A stretch of DNA of 16,811 bases from JBBRMQ01 sp038230775 (GCA_038230775.1 JBBRMQ010000073.1:1-16811); one strand, 5' to 3'; positions 7,162-14,862 are shown, numbered from the stretch's first letter. Notes: generated by a model from the sequence alone, not told the origin. Made by a program: numbers and translations.

Positions 7162-8090
7162 AGGTTGCGGCGGCGATCGTCGCGCTATCGATCGCGCCTT
7201 CGCTGCTCGGACAGGCCTGGATCGCACCCCGCGGCGAAACGAGCGTCTCCCTCACCTTTCAGCGCACGGAGTTTCAGGGACATTTCTACTTCGACAGCTC
7301 GAAGGTGCCGCACGGCGGATCCCATTCGCGATCGCTCGCTCTCGGCATCGAACACAGCCTGACGGACCGGCTCGCCATCTCGGCGTCGATCCCGTTCGTA
7401 GGTTCCGAAAACGGGATCGAGCCACAGCCGGTCCTCGGGCGCAGCGGCATCGATGACGGGAACTACCACTCCACGTGGCAGGACTTCCGTTTCGGCGCGC
7501 GGTACAACCTGTTCAACGGTCCGGTCGTGGTCACACCTTCACTGTCGCTTCGAATCCCGTCGCATCGATATCCAACGATCGGAGAGGCTGCGGTCGGCCC
7601 GCGGCTGCGCGAGACGACTCTCGGCGCTGATGTCGGCAAGGTCTTCTCGCCGGCAGGACTCGATTTCTACGCCGACGGCGCGGTCTCGTATTCGTGGGTT
7701 CAGAAGTTCGCCGGCATCGGCATGAATCGCAGCAACGAGGATCTTGACGTCGGCTACTTCGCGTCGCCGAAGCTGAACTTGCGCGCGGTCCTCTCCTGGC
7801 AGCAGAGCTACGGCGGCATCACCGCGGATCGGATTTTCAGTCCGGCCGGGCCGCCGGTGCGCAATCCGAATATTTCCGACGTGCTGTGGGTGAACCACGA
7901 TCGCCTGCTCCGCGACGACTACTTTCGCGCGGGACTCGGCGCGACGATGTCGATCGCCGATCGCGCCGCCGTCTACGCGACGGCGATGAAGATGGTCTCC
8001 GGGACAAACTCACATTACGGCTACCTGTACGCGATCGGCGTATCGCGAACGTTCAACGGCGCACACGTCGGACGCGCACCGAGTTTGTGA
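7158..8090 (+). CDS. Predicted outer-membrane beta-barrel protein
   Basis: A 310-residue protein. The GTG start at 7158 overlaps the previous stop, followed by a signal peptide (MKVAAAIVALSIAPSLLGQA). The mature part consists of alternating amphipathic strands with aromatic girdle residues, for example TSVSLTFQRTEFQGHFYF, RLAISASIPFVGS, WQDFRFGARYNLF, VVVTPSLSLRIPS and YGYLYAIGVSRTF. This fits a small outer-membrane channel or transporter of about 12 strands. No substrate is indicated. The last strand ends at F299, the usual position for a terminal aromatic, but the frame continues 11 more residues (NGAHVGRAPSL) into the 3' end of the convergent NHL gene. The reading frame extends further upstream, but that part is antisense or overlapping sequence of the kinase and the 6631 gene, so GTG 7158 is preferred. 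Confidence 0.85.
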   Translation: MKVAAAIVALSIAPSLLGQAWIAPRGETSVSLTFQRTEFQGHFYFDSSKVPHGGSHSRSLALGIEHSLTDRLAISASIPFVGSENGIEPQPVLGRSGIDDGNYHSTWQDFRFGARYNLFNGPVVVTPSLSLRIPSHRYPTIGEAAVGPRLRETTLGADVGKVFSPAGLDFYADGAVSYSWVQKFAGIGMNRSNEDLDVGYFASPKLNLRAVLSWQQSYGGITADRIFSPAGPPVRNPNISDVLWVNHDRLLRDDYFRAGLGATMSIADRAAVYATAMKMVSGTNSHYGYLYAIGVSRTFNGAHVGRAPSL

Positions 8091-8934
8091 ACGTCGCCTC
8101 GAGCAGCCAGAGGTCTCCGTTTTTCGCGAACGTCCCGCCGGTGGGCGACCAGGGAAACGTTGATCGTTCAATGATCTCGACTCTGCCGTGGCGATCGATC
8201 CGTTTGACCGCGCGATTCGCGTAGTCGGCGACATACACGTTCTCGGACGGGTCGGTCCACACCCCCATAACCTGATGCTTCTCGCGCTTGCCGCTGAGAT
8301 CGCGCGCGATCGTCGTCACCCTTCCGTCGGGAGTGATGCGAACGAGATCGACGACATCGATGAGGTAGAGCGTCCCGCCGGGAGTGACCGTCATCCAGCG
8401 GATGTCGTGAAATGGCGCGTGAGCGAAGACGACGCAAGGAGCGCCGCCCGCTTGGCGGCGGGACCGCCGCCGGCCCGGCGGCTCTTGTTCACGCCAGCGA
8501 GCCGCTGGCGGTCCGGCCGGCGAGGCCGCCGGCGCTACGCAACGCTCGATGACATTTTCGTCCCGCCGCGCGATGTACATGTTGCCCGCACCATCGCGCA
8601 CGAAGCTGGTGTCCTCGTTGAATCCCGGATGCGACGGCACGACATCGACCACGTTTCCGTCCGGCGAGCGCTTCCACACCCGCGATCCCCACGTCTTCAG
8701 CGTCTCGCCGTTGTACCAGAGGTGCTCGCCGTAGAGGTTGTCCTGCGCATCGAGATAGAGCTCATGTGTGTGGACGTTCGGAGCGGCGATGCCCGTCGCA
8801 CCGTTTGCCGCGATCCGCCAGACCTGTTCGAGGTCGGTGTAAAAGAGATTGCCGCGGGAATCGATCACGATTCCCACGCCCGGATGCGCGTGCGCGGACA
8901 GGGCGAGCATTGCAATGAGCAGCAGCCGTTTCAT
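8053..8934 (-). CDS. Exported NHL-type beta-propeller protein carrying an in-frame repeat insertion
   Basis: A 293-residue protein. The signal peptide MKRLLLIAMLALSAHA is followed by propeller-like repeats such as GIVIDSRGNLFYTDLEQVWRI, TSFVRDGAGNMYIARRDENV, WMTVTPGGTLYLIDVVDLVRI, GVWTDPSENVYVADYANRAV and GTFAKNGDLWLLE. These match the D.xGN.YV.D pattern of NHL or SMP-30-like propellers, which bind ligands or carry out lactonase-type chemistry. No catalytic residues can be assigned. Residues 133-167 are an Arg/Pro/Ala-rich insert encoded by the hairpin repeat at 8432-8536. Without it the protein is 258 residues and reads NVIERCVVFAHAPFHD, a seamless propeller strand. The gene is convergent with the barrel gene and overlaps its end by 38 nt. 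Confidence 0.82.
   Translation of the reverse strand: MKRLLLIAMLALSAHAHPGVGIVIDSRGNLFYTDLEQVWRIAANGATGIAAPNVHTHELYLDAQDNLYGEHLWYNGETLKTWGSRVWKRSPDGNVVDVVPSHPGFNEDTSFVRDGAGNMYIARRDENVIERCVAPAASPAGPPAARWREQEPPGRRRSRRQAGGAPCVVFAHAPFHDIRWMTVTPGGTLYLIDVVDLVRITPDGRVTTIARDLSGKREKHQVMGVWTDPSENVYVADYANRAVKRIDRHGRVEIIERSTFPWSPTGGTFAKNGDLWLLEATFTNSVRVRRVRR
8432..8542. repeat. 105-bp four-hairpin palindromic element inserted in frame, with 6-bp direct repeat
   Basis: The direct repeat ACGCAA occurs at 8432-8437 and 8537-8542, exactly 105 nt (35 codons) apart. Between the copies lie four consecutive GC hairpins: 8442-8448/8454-8460 (7 bp), 8466-8471/8477-8482 (6 bp), 8492-8499/8503-8510 (8 bp, 3-nt loop) and 8516-8522/8527-8533 (7 bp). 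Near the ends, AGCGCC (8440-8445) and GGCGCT (8531-8536) are inverted repeats. The structure suits a small non-autonomous mobile element or REP-like unit with a target-site duplication. No second copy is present in this window. Confidence 0.85.
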
Positions 8935-8943
8935 GGTTCCAAT

Positions 8944-8974
8944 GTACGTAGAATCCGCGCCGCAGTTCGGAGGA
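8944..8974 (+). promoter_or_regulatory. Near-exact copy of the lpd promoter and RBS
   Basis: Positions 8944-8974 match 12431-12461 (upstream of lpd) at 30 of 31 positions. The single difference changes the -10 box TATAAT to TAGAAT (8949-8954). The Shine-Dalgarno GGAGGA (8969-8974) is retained, but no start codon follows at the proper distance. The copy lies just outside the start of the NHL gene on the other strand (ATG at 8934). Confidence 0.8.
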
Positions 8975-9092
8975 GCGCATCACAGGCAAGCTCGCGGGCA
9001 GGGGAATCGTGGAGGTCACCGGCGCTGACGGAGCGAAGAAGCTCAACACGAAAGACGTCTTCAATACGGGCGGCAGCAAGTACCACGGCTAG
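8975..9092 (+). pseudogene. Chimeric gene remnant: internal lpd piece joined to a thrC 3' end
   Basis: One frame starting in the copied lpd leader reads RITGKLAGRG, then IVEVTGADGAKKLNTK, then DVFNTGGSKYHG and TAG (9090-9092). Codons 8988-9053 align with lpd residues 117-138 (12814-12879): 18 of 22 residues and 50 of 66 bases are identical, with many changes at third positions. Codons 9060-9092 match the end of thrC, with 8 of the last 10 residues identical and the stop in register. Relative to lpd, about 110 N-terminal codons and everything after residue 140 are missing. This is the scar of a lost lpd-like and thrC-like pair, trimmed by two deletions. No start codon follows the RBS, so expression as a protein is unlikely. 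The rest of the gap, 9093-9139, has no clear feature. Confidence 0.75.
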
Positions 9093-9139
9093 CCTCCTGT
9101 GACCGGCGACACTAGCGCAAACGAGTGGCAGTGTGAACA

Positions 9140-12100
9140 ATGGCAGCCGCATTGAGACTTCGCGGCGTCGTGCTCTTGTTCGTGCTTCTTGGCGGGCCGA
9201 TTCTGCGCGCACAAAGCTCCTGCGCGCATCCGCAAGCGACACCGGTCAGCCCGGCGAATGGCGCCACAGGTGTGACCTCCCCTGTCACCTACTCGTGGGG
9301 CGCGGTGCCCGGCGCCATCGGTTATGAAGTGTGGGCATCCTACGACGCTTCGGAATTCATCGATGTCGGCGGAACGTCCGAGACGACGTTGAGCGATGAC
9401 ATTTCTCCGGGAACAGCGGTGGAATGGTACGTCGTCACCAATTTTTCCGATTGCAAGACCGAGTCGACGCACTTCAAGTTCACGATCGTCCCGTGCCCGA
9501 CAGGCGTCACCCAGCTCCTGACCCCGGCGGACGGGGCGTCGAATCTGATGTCGCCGGTTACGTTCACGTGGACGCCCGTCGAGGACGCATCCCTGTATTA
9601 CCTCTGGCTCTCCAAAGGCGATGCGGACTTTGAAGTGTGGGAACTGACCGACAAAACGTCTTCGACGATTCATCTGGAACCGGGCACGTACGATTGGTTC
9701 GTCGAGTCCGTCTTCGACAATTGCCCGTCGACGGAATCCGCCGTTTCGCGGTTCACCCTGCCGAGAGGAGCGAACTGTCCGACGGCCGGCGCCACGCTGC
9801 TGACTCCGTCCCAGGGCGGCACGTCGACCACCAGCGTTCACTTCACCTGGACGCCCGTCGCCGGCTCGATCAGCTATCAGATCTGGGCCGCGCTCGACGA
9901 TGGCGACTTCGAGTTCGTCGACGAGACGACCGCCACCTCCACCGACGCGGAGCTCGGTCCAGGCGACGTGACGTGGGTCGTCATCGCGCAATTCAGCAAC
10001 TGCGACGACGCGCTGTCAGCCTTTGGCGGGTTCGTGATCCCGTTCGATCCAGACTGCGACAACGCTTCACCCTTTCTGCTTTCCCCCGCCGATGGCGACA
10101 CCGACGTTCCCCTCCGGGTCGATTTCATCTGGACGCCTGTCGACGGCGCCGTTTCGTATCGAGTATGGATCGGCTACGGCTCTGCCGACGCTCAGCCCGC
10201 CGGAACCACCACGACCAACCGCTTCTCGACCACTCTCTCAAGTGACGGTGAGGTCACCTGGTTCGTGGAGACCATCTTCGCGAACTGTCCGCACGATGTG
10301 TCGCCGTCGAATACGTTCACGGCATCGGCCTCGGCAGTCTGCAACCGTCCGGTTGCGCCGCTGGTGTACGTCGATTCCGAAGTGATGTCCGGACAGCCGT
10401 ACATCTTCATCTGGAGCCCGGGTCTGAACACCTCTTCCTATGAAGTGCAGGAGGCGACGCAGGAGACCTTCTCCGACGCACGCACGATTCCGCTCACCGA
10501 CATCCTGGTGACGTTCCAGCACGAGGTTACCGAGCCGACGCGCTACTTCTACCGCGTTCGCTCGATGAGCAGTTGCGGCCTGGGCTTCGGCCCGTTCTCC
10601 GACGCAGCGTCCATCGTCGTTCTGCCCACTACCACGACCGACTCCGCCGCCGCGTACGGTTCGCAGACCGTCGTGGTGCAGGTCGTTCACGTCCCGGGTG
10701 GATCGAGCCCGGCGGCGTTCACGGCCAGCGTCGACAAGCCGTGGTTGACCGTGTCCCCCGCTTCCGGAACGCTCCCGACGAGCGGTCTCGACTTCACGCT
10801 CGCCGCAAACCCGAAGGATCTTCCGATCGGGTCGAGCAGTGCGACGCTCCGGCTCAACATTCAGGGCGCAGGATTCGCCGCCTTGTCTCACCACACTCAC
10901 GACGCGCCGCCGGCGGGATCGAGCGTTCCGATCTCGGTGAACCTCGTCACACCGGTGTCGCCGAACGCGAGCAATCCGCCGATCTCTTCATCGCTGATCA
11001 TCCCGGTGCTCGCGCATACGCCCGCAGGCACAGGCCAACTGCAGTCGGACGTCCGCATCGCGAACCTCTCGGCGCAGACGATGAAGTACCAGCTCAACTT
11101 CACGCCCTCGGGGGTCGACGGGACGAAGGTCGGCCTGCAGGTCTCGATGCAGATCAACGCTGGAGAGACTGCCGCGCTGAATGATGTCCTCAAGAATTTC
11201 TTCGGCTATGCGGCGCTCTCCGACAACGCGACGGGCGTGCTGGAGATCCGGCCCATCACCTCCGGCCCTCCTTCGGCGGCGAGCATTACGACGACGATCG
11301 CCACTTGCCGGACCTATTCGACCGGCGCGGCGGGAAGCACCGGGACGTTCGTTCCCGCGCTCCCCCTCTCGCAGTTCATCAGCCGCAGCAAAGACGCGTT
11401 GAAGCCGTCGATCCTGAATCTGCCGCAGATCATGGAGACGGCAAAGTTTCATACGGCGATCGGATTGGTGGAAGCGGCAGGAGAGCGCGCGACGGTGCAG
11501 TTGAGCGTCTTCGGCCCGCACGGCGAATCGATGGGAACGTTCTCCGTCGACCTCAAGCCCGGCGAACAGCGGGAGATCGGCGACTTTTTCACTCAAAAGG
11601 GTCTGCAGATCGCGGACGGGCGCATCGAGGCCACCGTCACCAGCGCGACGGGAAAGGTGACCGTCTACGCGAATGTCACCGACAAGGCAACCGGCGCGCC
11701 GTTGCTCATCACGCCGACGACCACCTCGGCGGGCATGCGCGCGGTCCTTCCCGGCGTCGCGGACTTCACGAACGTGTACGCAAAGTGGCGCACCGACATC
11801 CGGCTCTTCAACGCCTCAAGCAGTCCGGCCGAGGTCTCGCTCACCTTCTATCCGCAGGACGGCGCGTCTCGCAGCACGACGGTTTCGCTCGCTCCATCCG
11901 AGGTGAGGGTGATTGCGAACGCGGTGCAGTCGGTGTTCTCGACGCAGAACGCCGGCGGACTGGTCGTGGTGTCGTCGAGCGGCTCCGTCGTGGCCAGCGC
12001 CCGCACGTACAGCCAGAACGACTCGGGAGGCTACGCGCAGTTCATCCCGGGCGTCACCGCTGCGGACGGCGTCGCCGCAGGCGGCCGCGCGCTGCAGCTC

Positions 12101-12403
12101 GTTCAGCTCGAGGAGTCGGAACGCTTCCGCAGCAACGTCGGCATCGCCGAAATCACGGGCAACGCCGCCACCGTGGAGATCAGCGCCGTCTCGTCCGACT
12201 CGAAGGTCGCGGTCAAGACGCAGGTTCCTCTGGCGGCGAACGGTTTCGTCCAGATCAATCGGATTCTTGCAAAGTTCGGTTTTTCGACGACGTACAACGC
12301 TCGCGTCACACTGAAGGTCGTGGGCGGCACCGGCACGATCGCAGCGTACGCATCCGTCGTCGACAACCGTACGCAGTCACCGACCTACATTCCTGCCCAG
12401 TAG
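9140..12403 (+). CDS. Large exported modular protein with Fn3-like repeats, a BACON-like domain and C-terminal beta modules
   Basis: A 1087-residue protein. The signal peptide has Arg at 6 and 8, a hydrophobic core 9-22 and likely cleavage after A24 (LRAQ). Residues 28-500 form five tandem Fn3-like modules of about 91-95 residues, each with a TPADG...TFTWTPV...YxVW pattern. Each carries one cysteine pair: 28/105, 119/195, 213/288, 306/383 and 401/479, so one disulfide per module is likely. A BACON- or Ig-like segment follows (WLTVSPASGTLPTSG, roughly 505-575). The C-terminal part, about 615-1087, holds four related beta modules with the pattern IRLFNASSSPAEVSLTFYPQ, gain-of-turn PGE or PSE, and ASARTYS. 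No catalytic motif or sortase signal is seen. Such proteins usually serve in surface adhesion or matrix binding; this is an inference. Neighbouring lpd starts 62 nt downstream with its own promoter. No strong RBS precedes ATG 9140. Confidence 0.85.
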   Translation: MAAALRLRGVVLLFVLLGGPILRAQSSCAHPQATPVSPANGATGVTSPVTYSWGAVPGAIGYEVWASYDASEFIDVGGTSETTLSDDISPGTAVEWYVVTNFSDCKTESTHFKFTIVPCPTGVTQLLTPADGASNLMSPVTFTWTPVEDASLYYLWLSKGDADFEVWELTDKTSSTIHLEPGTYDWFVESVFDNCPSTESAVSRFTLPRGANCPTAGATLLTPSQGGTSTTSVHFTWTPVAGSISYQIWAALDDGDFEFVDETTATSTDAELGPGDVTWVVIAQFSNCDDALSAFGGFVIPFDPDCDNASPFLLSPADGDTDVPLRVDFIWTPVDGAVSYRVWIGYGSADAQPAGTTTTNRFSTTLSSDGEVTWFVETIFANCPHDVSPSNTFTASASAVCNRPVAPLVYVDSEVMSGQPYIFIWSPGLNTSSYEVQEATQETFSDARTIPLTDILVTFQHEVTEPTRYFYRVRSMSSCGLGFGPFSDAASIVVLPTTTTDSAAAYGSQTVVVQVVHVPGGSSPAAFTASVDKPWLTVSPASGTLPTSGLDFTLAANPKDLPIGSSSATLRLNIQGAGFAALSHHTHDAPPAGSSVPISVNLVTPVSPNASNPPISSSLIIPVLAHTPAGTGQLQSDVRIANLSAQTMKYQLNFTPSGVDGTKVGLQVSMQINAGETAALNDVLKNFFGYAALSDNATGVLEIRPITSGPPSAASITTTIATCRTYSTGAAGSTGTFVPALPLSQFISRSKDALKPSILNLPQIMETAKFHTAIGLVEAAGERATVQLSVFGPHGESMGTFSVDLKPGEQREIGDFFTQKGLQIADGRIEATVTSATGKVTVYANVTDKATGAPLLITPTTTSAGMRAVLPGVADFTNVYAKWRTDIRLFNASSSPAEVSLTFYPQDGASRSTTVSLAPSEVRVIANAVQSVFSTQNAGGLVVVSSSGSVVASARTYSQNDSGGYAQFIPGVTAADGVAAGGRALQLVQLEESERFRSNVGIAEITGNAATVEISAVSSDSKVAVKTQVPLAANGFVQINRILAKFGFSTTYNARVTLKVVGGTGTIAAYASVVDNRTQSPTYIPAQ

Positions 12404-12430
12404 CGCACCCTCGCCGCGGCGCAAAACAAA

Positions 12431-12461
12431 GTACGTATAATCCGCGCCGCAGTTCGGAGGA
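12431..12461 (+). promoter_or_regulatory. Promoter and RBS of the lpd-E1 operon
   Basis: A perfect -10 consensus TATAAT lies at 12436-12441, and GGAGGA at 12456-12461 precedes TTG 12466 by 4 nt. No -35 consensus is visible at the expected distance. The segment is duplicated almost exactly at 8944-8974. The RBS position decides the TTG start; the open frame continues far upstream, but only through the preceding gene. Confidence 0.6.
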
Positions 12462-12465
12462 CTCC

Positions 12466-13863
12466 TTGGCAGATCAGCAATACGACGTGGTGGTCATCGG
12501 CAGCGGACCCGGCGGATACGTCGCCGGCATTCGAGCCGGCCAGCTCGGACTCAAAGTCGCCGTCATCGAGAAAGACCCGTTTCTCGGCGGCACCTGTCTG
12601 CATCGCGGCTGCATCCCCACGAAGTCGCTTCTGGAGAACGCCGATATCTGGGCCAAGATCCAGAAATCGAAGGAGTTTGGCATCACGGTCGGCGATGTGA
12701 AGCTCGACTGGAGCGTCGTGCAGACTCGGAAGCAGGCCGTCGTCGACGCCAACGCCAAAGGCGTCGAGTTCCTCTTCAAGAAGAACAAAGTCGATCGGGT
12801 CACCGGCTTCGGCAAGCTCGCCGGCAAAGGCGTCATCGAAGTGACAGGCGCCGAAGGCGCGAAGAAACTCAACACCAAGAACATCATTCTGGCGATGGGG
12901 TCCGTGCCACGCGATCTGCCGCACATCAAGGCGGACGGCAAGCGCATCATCAACTCGGATCACATCCTGAAGCTGACCGAAGTGCCGAAGTCGATGCTGG
13001 TGATCGGAGCGGGTGCGGTCGGATGCGAGTTCGCGTCGATCTTCTCCCGCTTCGGCACAAAGGTCACGATCGTGGAAGTCATGCCGCAGCTCCTTCCGAT
13101 CGAAGATGAAGAAGTCTCGAAAGAGTTCACGCGCCTCTTCAAGAAGAAGGGCATCGAGGTGCTCACCGACGCCAAAGTCGAGAGCGCAGAAGTCACCGCC
13201 AACGGCGTGAAGTGCGTCGTGTCTTCGAAGGGCAAGCAGCAGACGATTGAAACGGAGCTGGTGCTGTCGGCGACCGGCCGTCGCGCGGTTACCGAGAACT
13301 GCGGACTCGAGGGCACGAAAGTGGTCATCGAGCGCGGCTTCGTGAAGGTCGATCCGTTCATGCGGACCGGCGAGCCGAATGTCTACGCGATCGGCGACAT
13401 CGTCCCGACGCCGGCCCTCGCCCACTGCGCATCAGCGGAAGGAATCCTCGCCGTCGAGCACATGAAGGGCCTGGAAGTGCGACCGATCAACTACGACCAC
13501 GTTCCCAACGCCACCTCCAGCGACCCCGAAGTGGCATCGGTCGGCCTGACGGAGAAGAAAGCGAAAGAGCGCGGCTACGACGTGAAGACCGGCAAGTTCG
13601 TCTTCACCGCCAACGCCAAGGCGAAAATCCTCGGCGAATCGGGCGGCTTCGTGAAGATCGTCTCCGACACGAAGTACGACGAGCTTCTCGGCGTCCACAT
13701 CGTCGGCCCCAAAGCGACGGAACTGATCGCTGAAGCGTGCACGGCGCTGGAGCTGGAGGCGACGAGCGAGTCGATCGCGCGAACCATTCATGCGCATCCG
13801 ACGCTGTCCGAGGCGGTGATGGAAGCAGCCGAAGACCTCGCCGGCCACGCGATTCATCAATAG
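12466..13863 (+). CDS. lpdA: Dihydrolipoyl dehydrogenase (E3)
   Basis: A 465-residue FAD enzyme of standard length. It reoxidises the dihydrolipoyl groups of 2-oxo acid dehydrogenase E2 (or glycine cleavage H protein), passing electrons through a redox disulfide and FAD to NAD+. FAD-binding GSGPGGY is at 12-18, the disulfide C44/C49 lies in GGTCLHRGCIPTK, NAD-binding GAGAVGCE is in the middle, the second FAD motif is VYAIGDI, and the active-site HAHPTLSE has H444 with E449. The start is TTG 12466, set by GGAGGA just upstream. E1 alpha follows after 3 nt and E1 beta after that, so this E3 serves that complex. A fragment of a diverged paralogue lies at 8975-9053. Confidence 0.97.
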   Translation: MADQQYDVVVIGSGPGGYVAGIRAGQLGLKVAVIEKDPFLGGTCLHRGCIPTKSLLENADIWAKIQKSKEFGITVGDVKLDWSVVQTRKQAVVDANAKGVEFLFKKNKVDRVTGFGKLAGKGVIEVTGAEGAKKLNTKNIILAMGSVPRDLPHIKADGKRIINSDHILKLTEVPKSMLVIGAGAVGCEFASIFSRFGTKVTIVEVMPQLLPIEDEEVSKEFTRLFKKKGIEVLTDAKVESAEVTANGVKCVVSSKGKQQTIETELVLSATGRRAVTENCGLEGTKVVIERGFVKVDPFMRTGEPNVYAIGDIVPTPALAHCASAEGILAVEHMKGLEVRPINYDHVPNATSSDPEVASVGLTEKKAKERGYDVKTGKFVFTANAKAKILGESGGFVKIVSDTKYDELLGVHIVGPKATELIAEACTALELEATSESIARTIHAHPTLSEAVMEAAEDLAGHAIHQ

Positions 13864-13866
13864 CCC

Positions 13867-14862
13867 GTGGCACTTTCCCGCGATCAGCTCCTGCAAATCG
13901 ATTACTACCTGCGCCTCACACGGACGCTGGAGGAGCGCCTCGTCGCGCTCTTTCGTCAGGCGAAGGTGATCGGCGGTTTGTATCGGTCGTTAGGCCAGGA
14001 AGGTGAATCCGTTGCTGCGGCCTACGCGCTCGACTTCAAGCAGGGCGACGTCGTGCAGCCGCTCATCCGCAACATCGGATCGATTCTCGTCGCCGGCGCC
14101 AAACCGGCGGCCATCATCAAACAATATATGGCGAAGGGCGACGGCCCCACCCGCGGTCGCGAGCTGAACATCCATTTCGGCCATCCGGCAAAGGACGGCT
14201 TCATCGGACAAATCTCGATGTTAGGCGACATGATCCCGGTGATGGCCGGCGTCGCGCTCGCCGGCCGCATGCAGAAAAAGAACCTCGTGACGCTGGCGTT
14301 CATCGGTGACGGCGGTTCTTCCACCGGCGCGTTCTGGGAAGGAATGAACTTCGCGACCGTGCAGAAGCTGCCGATGGTCGTGATCGTCGAGGACAACGGT
14401 TACGCGTACTCGACACCGACCGCAAAACAGACCGCGGCGAAGACGCTCGCCGACAAAGCGTACGCATTCGGCTGCGCGGGAGAGACCGTGGACGGCAACG
14501 ATGTCTTCGCGGTGTACGAGTCGACGAAGAAAGCGGTCGATCGCGCGCGGCGCGGCGAAGGCGTCACGCTGCTCGAAGTGAAAACCTTCCGCATGAAGGG
14601 TCACGCCGAGCACGACAACGCGTCGTACGTTCCGCCAGAATTGCTCGAGCAATGGAAGACAAAGGATCCACTTGCGAGATTCGAGCGGGCGCTGATGGAG
14701 CAAAAGACAGCGACACAGGCGGAGTTCGACGCAATCCAGAAGCGCGTGCGCGACGAAGTGGACCGCGCAACCGACGAAGCCGAGAAATCGCCGATGCCCC
14801 AACCGCACGAAGCCGCGCTTGGACTCTTCAAGGGCGACGGATATTGGGAGGCAAAGGACTGA
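13867..14862 (+). CDS. 2-oxo acid dehydrogenase E1 component, alpha subunit
   Basis: A 331-residue ThDP-dependent subunit that, with the beta subunit, decarboxylates a 2-oxo acid and acylates E2-bound lipoyl groups. The ThDP/Mg motif starts at IGDGGSSTGAFWEGMNFA and ends with VEDNGYAYSTP. Other family features are SLGQEGES near 41, RNIGSILVAG, and the C-terminal KGHAEHDNASYVP segment. The GTG start lies 3 nt after the lpd stop without an RBS, which indicates coupled translation. Pyruvate, branched-chain and acetoin dehydrogenase E1 alpha are too similar to separate by eye, so no symbol is assigned. The stop TGA (14860-14862) lies inside the left arm of the hairpin repeat that separates it from E1 beta. 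Confidence 0.93.
   Translation: MALSRDQLLQIDYYLRLTRTLEERLVALFRQAKVIGGLYRSLGQEGESVAAAYALDFKQGDVVQPLIRNIGSILVAGAKPAAIIKQYMAKGDGPTRGRELNIHFGHPAKDGFIGQISMLGDMIPVMAGVALAGRMQKKNLVTLAFIGDGGSSTGAFWEGMNFATVQKLPMVVIVEDNGYAYSTPTAKQTAAKTLADKAYAFGCAGETVDGNDVFAVYESTKKAVDRARRGEGVTLLEVKTFRMKGHAEHDNASYVPPELLEQWKTKDPLARFERALMEQKTATQAEFDAIQKRVRDEVDRATDEAEKSPMPQPHEAALGLFKGDGYWEAKD

Noticed and set aside
9093..9139. GTGAC after the thrC remnant as a surviving kinase N-terminus
   Set aside because: Only the TAGCC-4 nt-GTGAC junction resembles the thrC-kinase junction. The following codons do not match the kinase, so it is mentioned only as a hint.
11305..12465. Upstream extension of the lpd frame
   Set aside because: It overlaps the modular protein out of frame. 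The promoter, RBS and TTG at 12466 give a normal E3 N-terminus.
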